Of a stretch of 62,373 nucleotides of DNA, positions 53,152-62,373 are shown one piece after another. Made by a program: the position numbers and the translations under genes. Where the stretch lies: contig NZ_GL830973.1 of the NCBI RefSeq assembly GCF_000188195.1, positions 1 through 62,373 of the forward strand. The letters are read 5' to 3'. How positions within the stretch are numbered: position 1 is the first letter of the stretch; the number at the start of each line of letters is the position of its first letter. Source of the stretch: Succinatimonas hippei YIT 12066 (GTDB lineage Bacteria > Pseudomonadota > Gammaproteobacteria > Enterobacterales > Succinivibrionaceae). The notes beneath the pieces are model-generated. The model worked only from the letters and a program-made list of their open reading frames with translations. It was not told the DNA's origin and made no database searches.

Positions 53152-56100
53152 ATGGTTGTTTTCAACGAAGACAGCAGAGTAAAGTTTCCTACTATCAAGT
53201 ATCTCATGGAAATGGGGTATGAATACATTTCATTTAAAGGCGTATCTTATAAAGGCGCAACTCTTGAGAAAACCCTTATAGATCCGTTAACAAATATTCT
53301 TGTTGAACGATTAAAGAAAGCCTATCTCAAATTAAATCCAACCAAAAGCGAACCTGACTTTGACAGTCTGTTAAGCAAGATCCAGACATCTTTAAATAAT
53401 AAAGATCTAGGAAAACAGTTCTATAACGAGATTCTGTTAAATCCAGATGAAAGAGTTATTGATCTATCAAGTCCGGAAAATTTTAGAGTTAACAATACGT
53501 TTCAGCTTGCAACAGAACTAACATGCGGAAATAAGGATTCAGATAATTTTAGACCTGATATCACACTCTTTATAAATGGCTTACCTTTAGCTTTTATTGA
53601 AGTTAAAAAAGAAAATAACTCTAAAGGCATTCAAGCTGAAACAGAAAGAATGAAAGTTCGTTTTAAGACCAGCGCATTCAGGAGATATTTAAATATTACC
53701 CAAATTATGGTCTTTAGCAATGACATGGAGTACGCTGAAGAGAACAGGCCGCCTGAGCAAGGAGCTTATTACGCAACTATCGGCAAACGTGATACAAAAT
53801 ACTCGACCTTTAGAGAAGATAATCAGGATTCATTTCCAATAAAACTTTATCCTCATGAAGTTTTAAAAATATCTGAGGAGCTGATGTTAAAGGACAACAA
53901 TGTTCCTCAGTACATCAATCTTTCTGAGTATAAGGAAAACTGTAAAAACGCTAAAACACCGACAAAAAGAATGTGTAAAAGTCTGTTTTCTTTTGACAGA
54001 TTCCATTTTCTTTTAAAATACGGTATTGCCTATGCTGATTACAGTTTTGGAAATCAGAAACATATCATGCGTTATCCTCAGTTGTTTGCAACCAAAGCAA
54101 TTGAGAAAATGCTGGATAAAGGCGGTCAGAAAGGAATTATTTGGCATACTCAGGGAAGCGGCAAGACAGCTCTTGCTTATTACAATGTAAAGTACCTTAC
54201 CGATTATTACCACAAGCAAGGAGTTATTCCTCAGTTTTTCTTTATTGTAGATAGACTTGATTTAATGGATCAAGCTCAAATGGAATTCACAGCCCGAGGA
54301 CTTAAAGTTGTACCAGTGCAGGATAAGGATGATTTTAAGAAAATCATATCTAGTCCGTTTGCCACACAAAATCAAGAAGGGAAACTTGAAATAACAGTGG
54401 TCAATATTCAGAAATTTTCTGATGATTCACGAGTGTTGTCTAAATCTGCCTACAATCTGCAAGTAAAAAGAATTTACTTTATTGACGAAGCGCATCGTAA
54501 CTATAACCCTAAAGGTTCTTTCCTTAAAAATCTTATTTCCAGTGATGAAAACGCTGTAATGATTGCACTTACAGGAACGCCTATCATTCAGCGTGACATC
54601 AACACAAAAGATATATTTGGAGACTACATTCATACCTACTATTACAATGAATCTATTTCTGACGGTTATACGTTAAGATTGCTTCGAGAAAAAATTGATT
54701 CGAACTTCAGCGGAGTGATGAAGAAGACCATCGCTGATTTTCAAATTAATCCTAGATTTGTAAAGATAAAAGATATTTATGCACATAAAAACTATGTAGA
54801 GCCTTTGCTTGATTATATTGTAGAGGATTTAAAAAAATTCAGAGCAGCTCAAGAAGATCAGTCTTTAGGTGGAATGATTGTTTGCAATAGTAAAGAGCAG
54901 GCAAAGACCATGTATCAGATCTTTTTAGAAAAATATACTGATCGCGATGAAGTTGAAACAACCTTTGAAGATGGTGAAAAATTTATCGAAAGCGTAGGGC
55001 CTGAGGTTATTGAGGCAAAGAAATGTTTGCCGGAGAAAGGTCGTTATCGAGCTGCGTTGATTCTTTGTGATGTTGATGGAAAAGACACTAGAAAAGCATG
55101 GATTGAACTTTATAAAGAAGGTCTTGTTGATTTTTTAATTGTATACCAAATGCTGCAAACCGGTTTTGATGCTCCAAGACTTAAAAAGCTGTATCTAAAC
55201 AGAAATGTGCGTGCTCATAATCTATTGCAGACCTTAACAAGAGTTAACAGACCGTACAAAGATCAAAAGTACGGTTATGTTGTAGATTTTGCTGATATTG
55301 AAGAAGAATATGAAAAGACAAATGGTCAATACCAACATGAACTTGAAGATCAGAATGGTAAAGAATTTCTAGATAATAGCAATAAACTGTTTGTAACTGA
55401 AGATGAAGCGCAAGAACAGATTGCGCAGGCGGTAGAGGCTTTAGAACCATATAACTTACAGAGTGCAACAAGCTATTCAAAACAGCTAAACATGATAGAT
55501 GATACTGTCTTGTTAAATAAGCTAAACAATGCTCTGAATGTTATCTTGTCAGTTCATAATATGCTTTTAACCCAAGGCTCTGATGTAGATGAGATCAGAA
55601 ATTTATTTGAAGAAAAATGTAATTTTGCTGAGATCAAGAGCTTTATAAAAGCCACCAAACTTCGTATTGCCAGTGTTAATTACATGAAGCATGGTGAAGA
55701 GGCAGGCTCTGCAAGGGAAATGCTTAATATTGCACTTGAGGATTTAACCTTTAATTTTGAAAAAAATGGTGAACCTCAGTTACTTGAGCTTGCAGAACAG
55801 TATAAACAGTCCGTAGAATATGCCCGTTCTCAGTTATTATCCAGTGCGGATCCTCAAGATCCTGAATACATATCATTGCGACAGGCTTTTTTAGATGAAG
55901 TTGCAAAGCATGGTATGGCTAATTTAAATGATCCTGAAACAAGGCATAAACTCAATATGCACGATAGAGTTAAGGTTATCAACGATATCCTTAATAAAAT
56001 CAGGCGTAAAAATGAAGAAGACAATATTCTTGCAGCCAAATACAAAGGAGATAAAAAATACGTGCGTATTGAAAAGAGAATGAAAGAAAAAGCTCAAAAT

Positions 56101-56379
56101 CTTGAAAGAGCACATGATTCAAAAGCGTCTTGGTTTGCTTTTACAAAGAATCAGCAAAAAATAGACACAATCCTTTTAAATATTAAGGAAGACGTTGATG
56201 ACTTCTGTCTTGATAATGATGACATTATTACTGTTGAAGGTATTTTTACCAAAAAAATTAAAAGTAATGTTACAAGACGTTTTAGACAGGAAGAGATAAA
56301 CACTGATTCTGAGTTAAGAAGCTACGTAACAAATTTAATTGAAAAAGAATACAAAAATTCTGTTTACGAAAGAGTATAA
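53152..56379 (+). CDS. hsdR: Type I restriction enzyme, R (endonuclease/translocase) subunit
   Basis: 1075 residues. The N-terminal nuclease domain has FRPDITLFINGLPLAFIEVK (PD-ExK, about 145-165). The SF2 motor follows: Walker A HTQGSGKTALAYYNVK (about 331), FIVDRLDLMDQA, DEAH box FIDEAHRNYNP, LTGTPI, and motif V/VI LQTGFDAPRLKKLYLNR, LLQTLTRVNRPY. A charged C-terminal helical domain of about 300 residues binds the methylase. Length is usual (about 1000-1100). ATG follows CAGGAG. The order is R-M-S with 2 and -8 base gaps, so all three are one operon. No defect is visible. Confidence 0.96.
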   Translation: MVVFNEDSRVKFPTIKYLMEMGYEYISFKGVSYKGATLEKTLIDPLTNILVERLKKAYLKLNPTKSEPDFDSLLSKIQTSLNNKDLGKQFYNEILLNPDERVIDLSSPENFRVNNTFQLATELTCGNKDSDNFRPDITLFINGLPLAFIEVKKENNSKGIQAETERMKVRFKTSAFRRYLNITQIMVFSNDMEYAEENRPPEQGAYYATIGKRDTKYSTFREDNQDSFPIKLYPHEVLKISEELMLKDNNVPQYINLSEYKENCKNAKTPTKRMCKSLFSFDRFHFLLKYGIAYADYSFGNQKHIMRYPQLFATKAIEKMLDKGGQKGIIWHTQGSGKTALAYYNVKYLTDYYHKQGVIPQFFFIVDRLDLMDQAQMEFTARGLKVVPVQDKDDFKKIISSPFATQNQEGKLEITVVNIQKFSDDSRVLSKSAYNLQVKRIYFIDEAHRNYNPKGSFLKNLISSDENAVMIALTGTPIIQRDINTKDIFGDYIHTYYYNESISDGYTLRLLREKIDSNFSGVMKKTIADFQINPRFVKIKDIYAHKNYVEPLLDYIVEDLKKFRAAQEDQSLGGMIVCNSKEQAKTMYQIFLEKYTDRDEVETTFEDGEKFIESVGPEVIEAKKCLPEKGRYRAALILCDVDGKDTRKAWIELYKEGLVDFLIVYQMLQTGFDAPRLKKLYLNRNVRAHNLLQTLTRVNRPYKDQKYGYVVDFADIEEEYEKTNGQYQHELEDQNGKEFLDNSNKLFVTEDEAQEQIAQAVEALEPYNLQSATSYSKQLNMIDDTVLLNKLNNALNVILSVHNMLLTQGSDVDEIRNLFEEKCNFAEIKSFIKATKLRIASVNYMKHGEEAGSAREMLNIALEDLTFNFEKNGEPQLLELAEQYKQSVEYARSQLLSSADPQDPEYISLRQAFLDEVAKHGMANLNDPETRHKLNMHDRVKVINDILNKIRRKNEEDNILAAKYKGDKKYVRIEKRMKEKAQNLERAHDSKASWFAFTKNQQKIDTILLNIKEDVDDFCLDNDDIITVEGIFTKKIKSNVTRRFRQEEINTDSELRSYVTNLIEKEYKNSVYERV

Positions 56380-56381
56380 AA

Positions 56382-58019
56382 ATGGAAGAAACTTTATCAA
56401 TTCAGCAGCAGACAAAAGATCTGATTGACCGTTTAAAGAGCACGACCAGTGTTAATGGCCTTGGAAATTCCGGTAATGAATACGTGGTTATTGTTCAGAT
56501 ATTCCTTTACAAATTTTTAAATGACAAGTTCATATACTCTGCGAAAAAAGAAATGCCTGAACTTGTTGAAGATGGCAAGGATATTTATGATTCTTTATCG
56601 GCAATGTCTGATGATGAATATGAAGAGCTTTGCGATTTAATGGAAGATACTGTTATTTTAAATCGTGAACATCTGATCCCTTTCGTATCTCAAAGAAGAA
56701 ATGATGATAACTTTGCAAAAATTCTGGATTCTACAATGGAAGGTATTGCATCCTTAAATCAGGAAGTGTTCTACATTGTAAATGAAGATGATTCGCGCGT
56801 TCCTATCATTCATCCTATTTCAGATCTTATATCAGGCGGCGCCACTAAGAAAAATGCTTTCTGTAAGTCTTTAATTGATGACATTTCATCTTTTTCTTTT
56901 GAAACAATTTTTGATGCCGGTTATGACTTCTTTTCAACCATTTTTGAATATTTGCTAAAAGACTATAACTCAAACGGCGGCGGTACTTATGCCGAGTACT
57001 ACACTCCTCATTCTGTTGCAAACATCATGGCAAGGTTACTTGTAGATGACGGAAAAGACTACCGCAGCATGAAGATATACGATCCGGCTGCAGGAACCGG
57101 CACATTATTGATTGCGTTAGCTCATGCAATAGGTGAGAGAAAATGCGCTGTATATACTCAGGATATCAGTGAAAAGTCATCCACCATGCTGATGTTAAAT
57201 CTAATTTTAAATGGAATGGCAGAATCATTAACACATGTCATCAAAGGCAATACCATGACTCATCCTTTTCATAAAGATGAAAACGGTAAGCTAAAGCAGT
57301 TTGACTTTGTGGTTTCAAATCCACCATTTAAACTTGATTTTTCTGATTATCAGAATCAGCTAAAAACAAATGATCCGTTTAAGAGATTTTTTGCTGGAGT
57401 TCCTAAGATTCCGAATAAGAAAAAAGAATCTATGGAAATTTATTTGTGCTTCTTCCAACATGTAATTGCTTCAATAAGAGACGCTGGCCGCGGAGCTATT
57501 GTCGTTCCCACAGGTTTTTTAACCGCTCAATCCGGAATTCCTTTAAAAATTAGGCAATATCTTGTAGATAATAAATTCTTAAAAGGCGTTGTCTCTATGC
57601 CAAGCAATATCTTTGCTAATACCGGAACTAACGTAAGTGTCGTATTCATTGATAAAGCAGGAGTAAACAATCCTATATTTATTGATGCAAGTAAGCTTGG
57701 AGATGAAATTAAGGATGGTAAGAACAAGAAAACTGTTCTTAAAAATGTCGATATTGAAAAGATTGTATCAACTTTCCATGATGCTAAAGCTGTTGATGAA
57801 TTATCAGTATTACCATCCCTCGATGATATCAAATCCAATAACTATAGCTTCTCTGCTGGTCAGTATTTTGAAGTGAAGATTGAACATATAGATATTACAG
57901 AAGAAGAATTCAATCAAAAAATTAAAGAATACACAGAAACTTTAGACACCCTCTTTGCAGAAGGTAAAGAGTTAGAAGCAAATATTAAGACTGCTTTGAA
58001 GAGATTGAAGTATGAATAA
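56382..58019 (+). CDS. hsdM: Type I restriction enzyme, M (N6-adenine methylase) subunit
   Basis: 545 residues. The N-terminal HsdM domain spans about 1-170. SAM motif I is YDPAAGTGTLLIALA (about 230), and catalytic motif IV is VVSNPPFKLDFSDY (about 312). YTPHSVANIMARLLV precedes them, as in the family. A short C-terminal region ends in a charged helix for the S subunit. Adenine methylation protects the host. It starts 2 bases after the hsdR stop. Confidence 0.96.
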   Translation: MEETLSIQQQTKDLIDRLKSTTSVNGLGNSGNEYVVIVQIFLYKFLNDKFIYSAKKEMPELVEDGKDIYDSLSAMSDDEYEELCDLMEDTVILNREHLIPFVSQRRNDDNFAKILDSTMEGIASLNQEVFYIVNEDDSRVPIIHPISDLISGGATKKNAFCKSLIDDISSFSFETIFDAGYDFFSTIFEYLLKDYNSNGGGTYAEYYTPHSVANIMARLLVDDGKDYRSMKIYDPAAGTGTLLIALAHAIGERKCAVYTQDISEKSSTMLMLNLILNGMAESLTHVIKGNTMTHPFHKDENGKLKQFDFVVSNPPFKLDFSDYQNQLKTNDPFKRFFAGVPKIPNKKKESMEIYLCFFQHVIASIRDAGRGAIVVPTGFLTAQSGIPLKIRQYLVDNKFLKGVVSMPSNIFANTGTNVSVVFIDKAGVNNPIFIDASKLGDEIKDGKNKKTVLKNVDIEKIVSTFHDAKAVDELSVLPSLDDIKSNNYSFSAGQYFEVKIEHIDITEEEFNQKIKEYTETLDTLFAEGKELEANIKTALKRLKYE

Positions 58020-59217
58020 GTACAAACTTAAAGATATTTGCACCAAAATATATAGTGGTGGAACCCCCTCAACTAAAGAACCAAAATATTGGGGAGGAAA
58101 TATTCCTTGGCTGTCATCTAGTGAATCTGGTAAAGATTTTATTTATGAAACAGATAATTATATTTCAAATTTAGCATTAAAAGAAACTTCTACAAAGTAT
58201 GTTTCAAAAAATACAGTTATTATTGCAACTGCAGGGGAAGGAAAAACAAGAGGTCAAGTAAGTTACTTAAAGATTGGCGCGTGTATAAATCAATCACTTA
58301 TTGCTTTGGAAACAGATGCGAAAAAAGTAGATTCTCTTTTTCTTTATTATTACTTAAAAAATAGTTACTCAAGAATTCGCTCTTTATCAAATGCAACAGG
58401 CATAAGAGGAAGTCTTTCAGGAGCACGTTTAAAAGAGCTAATTGTTTTTATTCCTGACGTAAGTGAACAATTAAAAATATCAGATTTACTTTATAAATTG
58501 GATTTAAAAATCCAAAACAACAAAAAGCAGATAGAAATACTTGAAACACTTGCTAAGACCATCTATGACTATTGGTTTGTTCAGTTTGATTTTCCGAATG
58601 AAGAAGGCAAGCCTTATAAATCTTCAGGAGGTAAAATGGTTTGGAATGAAGAATTGAAAAGAGAAATTCCTGAAGGGTGGAGATGTATTAAATTATGCAA
58701 TATCTTTTCTTTCATTAAAGGAAAGATCCCACAAAAATTATTAGAACAAAAAGAACCATCATTAGAACAATATATAACTATAGATGTTGCAAATGGAGGT
58801 ACTCCTCTATATTGTTTACCAGCTTTAATGCCTTATTGTAACTCAGAAACAATAATGGTAATGGATGGTGCAGCTAGTGGAGATGTTTATGTTGGAATTG
58901 ACGGTGTCCTTGGTTCAACTTTTTCAATGTTGAAGTCAAAGAGGGAGGACATTTCAAATTCATATATATATTTGATTTTAAATTCGCTAAAAAAAATATA
59001 TAAAAAGGCTAATACCGGTTCTACAGTTCCACATGCAAATAGAAAATATATCGAGAATATGGTTATTGCTTTACCAAACGATTGTAAATTCTTGTCAAGA
59101 AAATTTGATGAAATATATGCTCAAATCAAATTACAGAAACTGTTAATAAAAAATCTTAATTCATTAAAATCATTTTTGCTCCCATTATTAATGAATGGAC
59201 AAGTAATTATTAAATGA
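58012..59217 (+). CDS. hsdS: Type I restriction enzyme, S (specificity) subunit
   Basis: 401 residues with two target-recognition domains, about 1-150 and 225-370. Each is followed by a long spacer helix: KISDLLYKLDLKIQNNKKQI and then KLLIKNLNSLKSFLLPLLMN. The central conserved segment is YDYWFVQFDFPNEEGKPYKS and WNEELKREIPEGW. Two recognition domains imply a bipartite target; the sequence of that target cannot be read. It overlaps hsdM by 8 bases. The first domain is more AT-rich than hsdR and hsdM, as expected for exchangeable domains. No second hsdS or inversion repeats are seen. Confidence 0.94.
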   Translation: MNKYKLKDICTKIYSGGTPSTKEPKYWGGNIPWLSSSESGKDFIYETDNYISNLALKETSTKYVSKNTVIIATAGEGKTRGQVSYLKIGACINQSLIALETDAKKVDSLFLYYYLKNSYSRIRSLSNATGIRGSLSGARLKELIVFIPDVSEQLKISDLLYKLDLKIQNNKKQIEILETLAKTIYDYWFVQFDFPNEEGKPYKSSGGKMVWNEELKREIPEGWRCIKLCNIFSFIKGKIPQKLLEQKEPSLEQYITIDVANGGTPLYCLPALMPYCNSETIMVMDGAASGDVYVGIDGVLGSTFSMLKSKREDISNSYIYLILNSLKKIYKKANTGSTVPHANRKYIENMVIALPNDCKFLSRKFDEIYAQIKLQKLLIKNLNSLKSFLLPLLMNGQVIIK

Positions 59218-59266
59218 AGTATAAAAAAATAAAGCTTAGTAAGATTAAAACACTTTCATACTAAAG

Positions 59267-59443
59267 ATGACTTTAATTTTTGGTTATTCCATTGTTACTA
59301 TAGTAAATGCAAAAACAATTATTGCACATCGTGGCGCAAGTTCTTATCTGTTGGAACAAACGCTTGAGGACAAGACTTTATCCTATGCAATGGGTGTTGA
59401 CTTCCTAAAACAGGAGCTTGCTATGCCAAAAGGTGATCATTAA
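59267..59443 (+). pseudogene. Truncated glpQ copy (N-terminal fragment)
   Basis: A 58-codon frame that matches the start of the intact glpQ 184 bases downstream. From AKTIIAHRGASSYLLEQTLE to PKGDH I count 32 identities in 44 aligned residues. It ends at a TAA where the intact gene has the LVVVHDH active-site segment, and nothing homologous follows. The rest of 59218-59627 shows no gene; a promoter for glpQ must lie in its last part. Confidence 0.88.
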
Positions 59444-59627
59444 AACAAGTTTCTATATGGCGAGTAATTTAATGATATTTGAAGGATCTGTAGCTTTGAT
59501 TTTAAAGAATAGTTTACATACCATTAAGAGATTCTATAATTTATTTTTAAAATTTTACTAAGGTAAAATATGCCTTTTACATAGTGCTTTTATATTGATT
59601 TTAACGTAAATTATTGAGGATCTCGTT

Positions 59628-60680
59628 ATGTTAAAATCTACTGCAGCAATAATATTTTTAGGACTTTCCGCAGTTACTATGGCAAATGCAAAAACAATAG
59701 TCGCACATCGCGGGGCAAGTGCTTATCTGCCGGAGCACACTCTGGAAGCAAAGGCTCTTGCTTATGCAATGGGGGTTGATTATTTGGAGCAGGATCTTGC
59801 TATGACCAAAGATGATCATTTGGTTGTAGTTCACGATCATTTTCTTGACAGAGTAAGTGATGTTGCAGCCAAGTTCCCTGACAGAGCCCGTAAAGACGGA
59901 CGTTATTATGTAATTGATTTTACTTTAGCTGAGATTAAAAGCCTCAATTTTACCGAAGGTTTTGAAATCAAAGACGGCAAAATGGTTGCAGGATATAAAG
60001 GACGTTTTCCTTTAATGCAATCTGCTTTTAAAATTCATACTCTTGAAGAAGAAATCGAGTTTATTCAAGGCCTGAATAAAACTATGGGCAAAAATGTCGG
60101 AATTTATGTTGAAACCAAAGCCCCATGGTTCCATAAACAAGAAGGAAAAGATATTTCAAAAGCCACATTAGAAGTTTTGAAAAAATACGGGTACACAACT
60201 AAAGACTCAAACTGCATTTTCCAAACTTTTGACTATCCGGATCTTAAATATGTAAAAACACAATTGATGCCGCAGATGGGCATAGATTTGCGCACCGTTA
60301 TTTTAATTACTACCAATCCTACCGAAACTTATGAGTTAAAAGACGGAAAATGGGAATCTTTTGATTATAAATATTTAATTGATCCGGCAAATATGGCGGA
60401 AATTGCACAATATGCCGACGGCATGGGACCTGATTATAATCTGCTGTTTGATGTGGAGAAAAGTAGCAAAGGGCATATCGTAGTCAACGATTTTGTAAGA
60501 AATGCACATAACAACGGCATGATAGTACATCCGTACACTATCAGAAAGGACCGTTTGCCTGACTATGTTGTAAATGTTGACGAGCTTTATGATGCCGTTT
60601 TATATAAAGCAGATGCCGACGGAGTCTTTACCGACTTCCCCGACTTGGGCGTTAAATTCGTAGAGTCCAAAGAAAAATAG
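59628..60680 (+). CDS. glpQ: Periplasmic glycerophosphodiester phosphodiesterase
   Basis: A 350-residue enzyme (E. coli GlpQ 358) that hydrolyses glycerophosphodiesters to glycerol-3-phosphate and an alcohol. Residues 1-21 form a signal peptide ending at MANA. The GDPD motifs are clear: VAHRGASAYLPEHTLEAKAL, YLEQDLAMTKDDHLVVVHDH, FPDRARKDGRYYVIDFTLAE, and IYVETKAPWFHKQEGKDI. The end ADGVFTDFPDLGVKF closes the barrel. ATG at 59628 has a weak upstream GAGGAT site. No glpT is nearby. Confidence 0.95.
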   Translation: MLKSTAAIIFLGLSAVTMANAKTIVAHRGASAYLPEHTLEAKALAYAMGVDYLEQDLAMTKDDHLVVVHDHFLDRVSDVAAKFPDRARKDGRYYVIDFTLAEIKSLNFTEGFEIKDGKMVAGYKGRFPLMQSAFKIHTLEEEIEFIQGLNKTMGKNVGIYVETKAPWFHKQEGKDISKATLEVLKKYGYTTKDSNCIFQTFDYPDLKYVKTQLMPQMGIDLRTVILITTNPTETYELKDGKWESFDYKYLIDPANMAEIAQYADGMGPDYNLLFDVEKSSKGHIVVNDFVRNAHNNGMIVHPYTIRKDRLPDYVVNVDELYDAVLYKADADGVFTDFPDLGVKFVESKEK

Positions 60681-60686
60681 GAAATC

Positions 60687-60725
60687 AAGCCCCTAAACTT
60701 AGATTAAAAGAGCAGGGGCTTTATT
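60687..60725. terminator. Bidirectional terminator between glpQ and the ferredoxin gene
   Basis: AAGCCCCT (60687-60694) pairs with AGGGGCTT (60714-60721), with TTATTATT after it. The loop is long (19 bases). It lies between convergent genes. Confidence 0.7.
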
Positions 60726-60726
60726 A

Positions 60727-61530
60727 TTAGACAAGAAAATACCGGTTAGGTTTTCTTTCGCTGTTATTTGCCATAACAACACTCATCTTTTGCGCAATCT
60801 TTTCTAATGCTTGCGGCGGAATACCGCGGATCTTCTTTTTGCACACTGCGATGCAGGCGCGACATCCCATGCATTTTTCTTTATTTTCATCCAAAACACT
60901 GCAGGTATCAGGATCAATAATTCCCATCGGACAGATTTTGATGCAGACTTTACAATTGGCACAATCTTCATCAGTTAATTTCATAGGAACGAAAGGAACT
61001 AGCCCATATGGTTTATAGGGGGTGTCATTATGAAAATCAAAAGTAATATCACCTTCGTATGCACAAGCTTTGTGATAAACGTCTGCAGCCATGGTTTTTA
61101 AATCAGCAATGTCTTGAGCATCTGGACGACCGTGAGCTAATTTTCTTTCTTGAGAGTGTTCCGCTACGCTTTCAGAATAGCCGATTACTTTAAAATCGTG
61201 TGCGGTCAGGAAATCTGACGCCTCGCGTGGAGCGTCCTCACAAAGTCTGTTACCGTAAACATTGACGATAAATGCAGGGGCTCCGTTTCCTTTAAGGCTT
61301 TTCCAGTCATAAATGCATTGAGGCATTCTTCCGAAATAAACAGGGAAACAGAAAATAAACAAAGTATCGGCAGTTAATGATGTTTGTAAAGCACGAAAAC
61401 GGGGAGTAATAAAATTAATTGTTGAAACATTATCTATTTGCTGTTCAAAGCCTTCAGCAATAGCTCTTGCAACTTTTTTTACTCCGCCCGTAGGAGACAT
61501 ATAAGCAACAATAACTTTGTTAATTTGCAT
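60727..61530 (-). CDS. Flavodoxin-domain / 4Fe-4S ferredoxin protein (EFR1-like)
   Basis: 267 residues. The N-terminal flavodoxin-like domain (IVAYMSPTGGVKKVARAIAE, then FIFCFPVYFGRMPQ) resembles the FMN-binding fold. The C-terminus has two 4Fe-4S clusters: CANCKVCIKICPMGII and CMGCRACIAVCKKKI. Such proteins carry low-potential electrons, often in anaerobes; partner unknown. I start at ATG 61530 (MQINKV), behind AAGAGGTGG, not the ATG 21 bases upstream. It is a single gene convergent with glpQ. Confidence 0.85.
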   Translation of the reverse strand: MQINKVIVAYMSPTGGVKKVARAIAEGFEQQIDNVSTINFITPRFRALQTSLTADTLFIFCFPVYFGRMPQCIYDWKSLKGNGAPAFIVNVYGNRLCEDAPREASDFLTAHDFKVIGYSESVAEHSQERKLAHGRPDAQDIADLKTMAADVYHKACAYEGDITFDFHNDTPYKPYGLVPFVPMKLTDEDCANCKVCIKICPMGIIDPDTCSVLDENKEKCMGCRACIAVCKKKIRGIPPQALEKIAQKMSVVMANNSERKPNRYFLV

Positions 61531-61804
61531 TTTCCACCTCTTATAGTGCACAAGCGTATTTTAAACAAAGAACTAAATTTTTATACGCATGTTTCTTTTG
61601 TGGTTGATAACCGTGGATTTATGCCTAAATATTTAATTTTTATTAAATAACATATCTAAAAAATATCTTTTGTAGGTATGATTATTAAATAAAATGGCAA
61701 AGATGATAATGTATAGCAAAATTAAATGCTTTTTTTACTATTTTACTCTGTATAATATTCGATATAAAAATATATAAAACATTTTATTACTATGGTGTGC
61801 GTCT

Positions 61805-62278
61805 ATGGCTGCTAATAGAAAACGCAAAAGCATTTCAGCTTTCGGAATTGAATTTACCAGTATTTCCGAGCTTACCGAGCTTTTAGGTTATAAAAGTAAG
61901 TTTTCTTATAATTTTATTTTAAATCAATACGGTTCAATAGAAGGCCTTGTAAGAGCACGTCTTGGTTATGACTCCGACGTTACGGACGCCAAAGTCAAAG
62001 AAAAACTTTTATCTTTAAAAGAAAGAAAAACCAATCCGTTATCTGAAGATGCTTTAAATCAGCAGCACTCTAGGGCAAGTCGTCTTGCTGTTCAACTTAT
62101 TAAAGCCGGTGTAAACAAGATTATCAGTGAACGTGATGCTATGGAAACATTGGCTTTGCTTAATGGTTTAAAACTTACCGATGATATTGCAAAAAATATT
62201 TTAAGCGCAATCAAAACTTATAGTGAGACTCTTGATTCTCATGCTTTGGTCGAAACATTAGATAAAATTAAAGATTAA
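61805..62278 (+). CDS. Hypothetical protein with possible N-terminal DNA-binding fold
   Basis: 157 residues. I do not recognise the family. The N-terminal 60 residues (AFGIEFTSISELTELLGYKS, then FILNQYGSIEGLVRARLGY) look like the short HTH-like pattern seen in some phage or plasmid proteins that recognise repeated DNA, but this is only an outline. The rest is charged and helical. It is preceded by a 270-base AT-rich gap. No operon partner in the window. Confidence 0.6.
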   Translation: MAANRKRKSISAFGIEFTSISELTELLGYKSKFSYNFILNQYGSIEGLVRARLGYDSDVTDAKVKEKLLSLKERKTNPLSEDALNQQHSRASRLAVQLIKAGVNKIISERDAMETLALLNGLKLTDDIAKNILSAIKTYSETLDSHALVETLDKIKD

Positions 62279-62373
62279 TTTCAGAAGATTCTTTCTCAAA
62301 GAGATTTCAAAAAAAGATCTTGTTTTTTATGAATTACTCTATGGCAAAACGATCAAACTGATGGAGTTCACAA

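Noticed and set aside
58012-59217. Phase-variable hsdS locus
   Set aside because: There is only one hsdS, with no recombinase and no inverted or silent partial copies nearby.
50622-59627. Attachment-site repeat of the tRNA-Val 3' end bounding the island
   Set aside because: I searched by eye for the last 20 bases of the tRNA downstream and found no second copy.
1-62373. CRISPR array
   Set aside because: No regularly spaced direct repeats of suitable length were seen anywhere in the window.

Overview
The window looks like the chromosome of a low-GC, anaerobic or facultative gammaproteobacterium. Many neighbourhoods are enteric-like: hupB before ppiD, hinT beside an LpoB-like lipoprotein, dsbB beside nhaB, and close NfsB, GlpQ, MscL, RlmJ and YheS homologues. 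The gene set is fermentative (D-lactate dehydrogenase, a complete menD-F-B-C-E core with a DHNA-CoA thioesterase, glutamate, AspT-like and branched-chain amino-acid carriers). I infer a member of the Succinivibrionaceae or a close relative. This rests on gene content and base composition only.

Layout. 1-5.1 kb: a possible lon 3' end, hupB, ppiD and sucCD. 5.1-12.7 kb: a minus-strand operon hinT > lpoB-like > yheS > rlmJ, a plus-strand glycosyltransferase and tatD, and minus-strand nhaB > dsbB. 13.2-17.9 kb: a tightly packed six-gene plus-strand operon led by a YidE/AspT-type transporter. 17.9-25.5 kb: a purine permease, an MFS carrier, tRNA-Pro, an unusual membrane-protein/cytidylate-kinase-like fusion, a DAACS symporter and cysK. 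25.8-32.8 kb: nfsB and the menaquinone cluster. 32.9-38.8 kb: an exonuclease, mscL, gltS, a decayed tnpB, brnQ and ldhA. 39.1-49.2 kb: a tryptophan operon split in two. 49.3-50.7 kb: a metallophosphoesterase and tRNA-Val. 50.8-59.5 kb: an accessory island with an orphan HicB-type regulator, a broken rhuM, a type I restriction-modification system and a truncated glpQ copy. 59.6-62.3 kb: intact glpQ, a flavodoxin/ferredoxin protein and an unknown protein.

The most interesting feature is the tryptophan locus. trpE-trpG and trpD-trpCF-trpB-trpA are separated by sdaA, an acidic unknown protein and a dead ogt. Each half has its own unannotated leader peptide with tandem Trp codons (MLKQISQRSSWWLLA and MKFLNRSNKWWRLAI), followed by mutually exclusive hairpins and a terminator. 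They look like two related copies of a classical attenuator. The trpD leader also has a second set of alternative pairings that could hide or expose the trpD ribosome-binding site.

Other points worth attention are a tRNA-Pro with anticodon AGG, a perfect 16-bp LacI/PurR-type palindrome upstream of ldhA, and four decayed genes that ORF calling would miss or fragment (tnpB, ogt, rhuM and a glpQ fragment).
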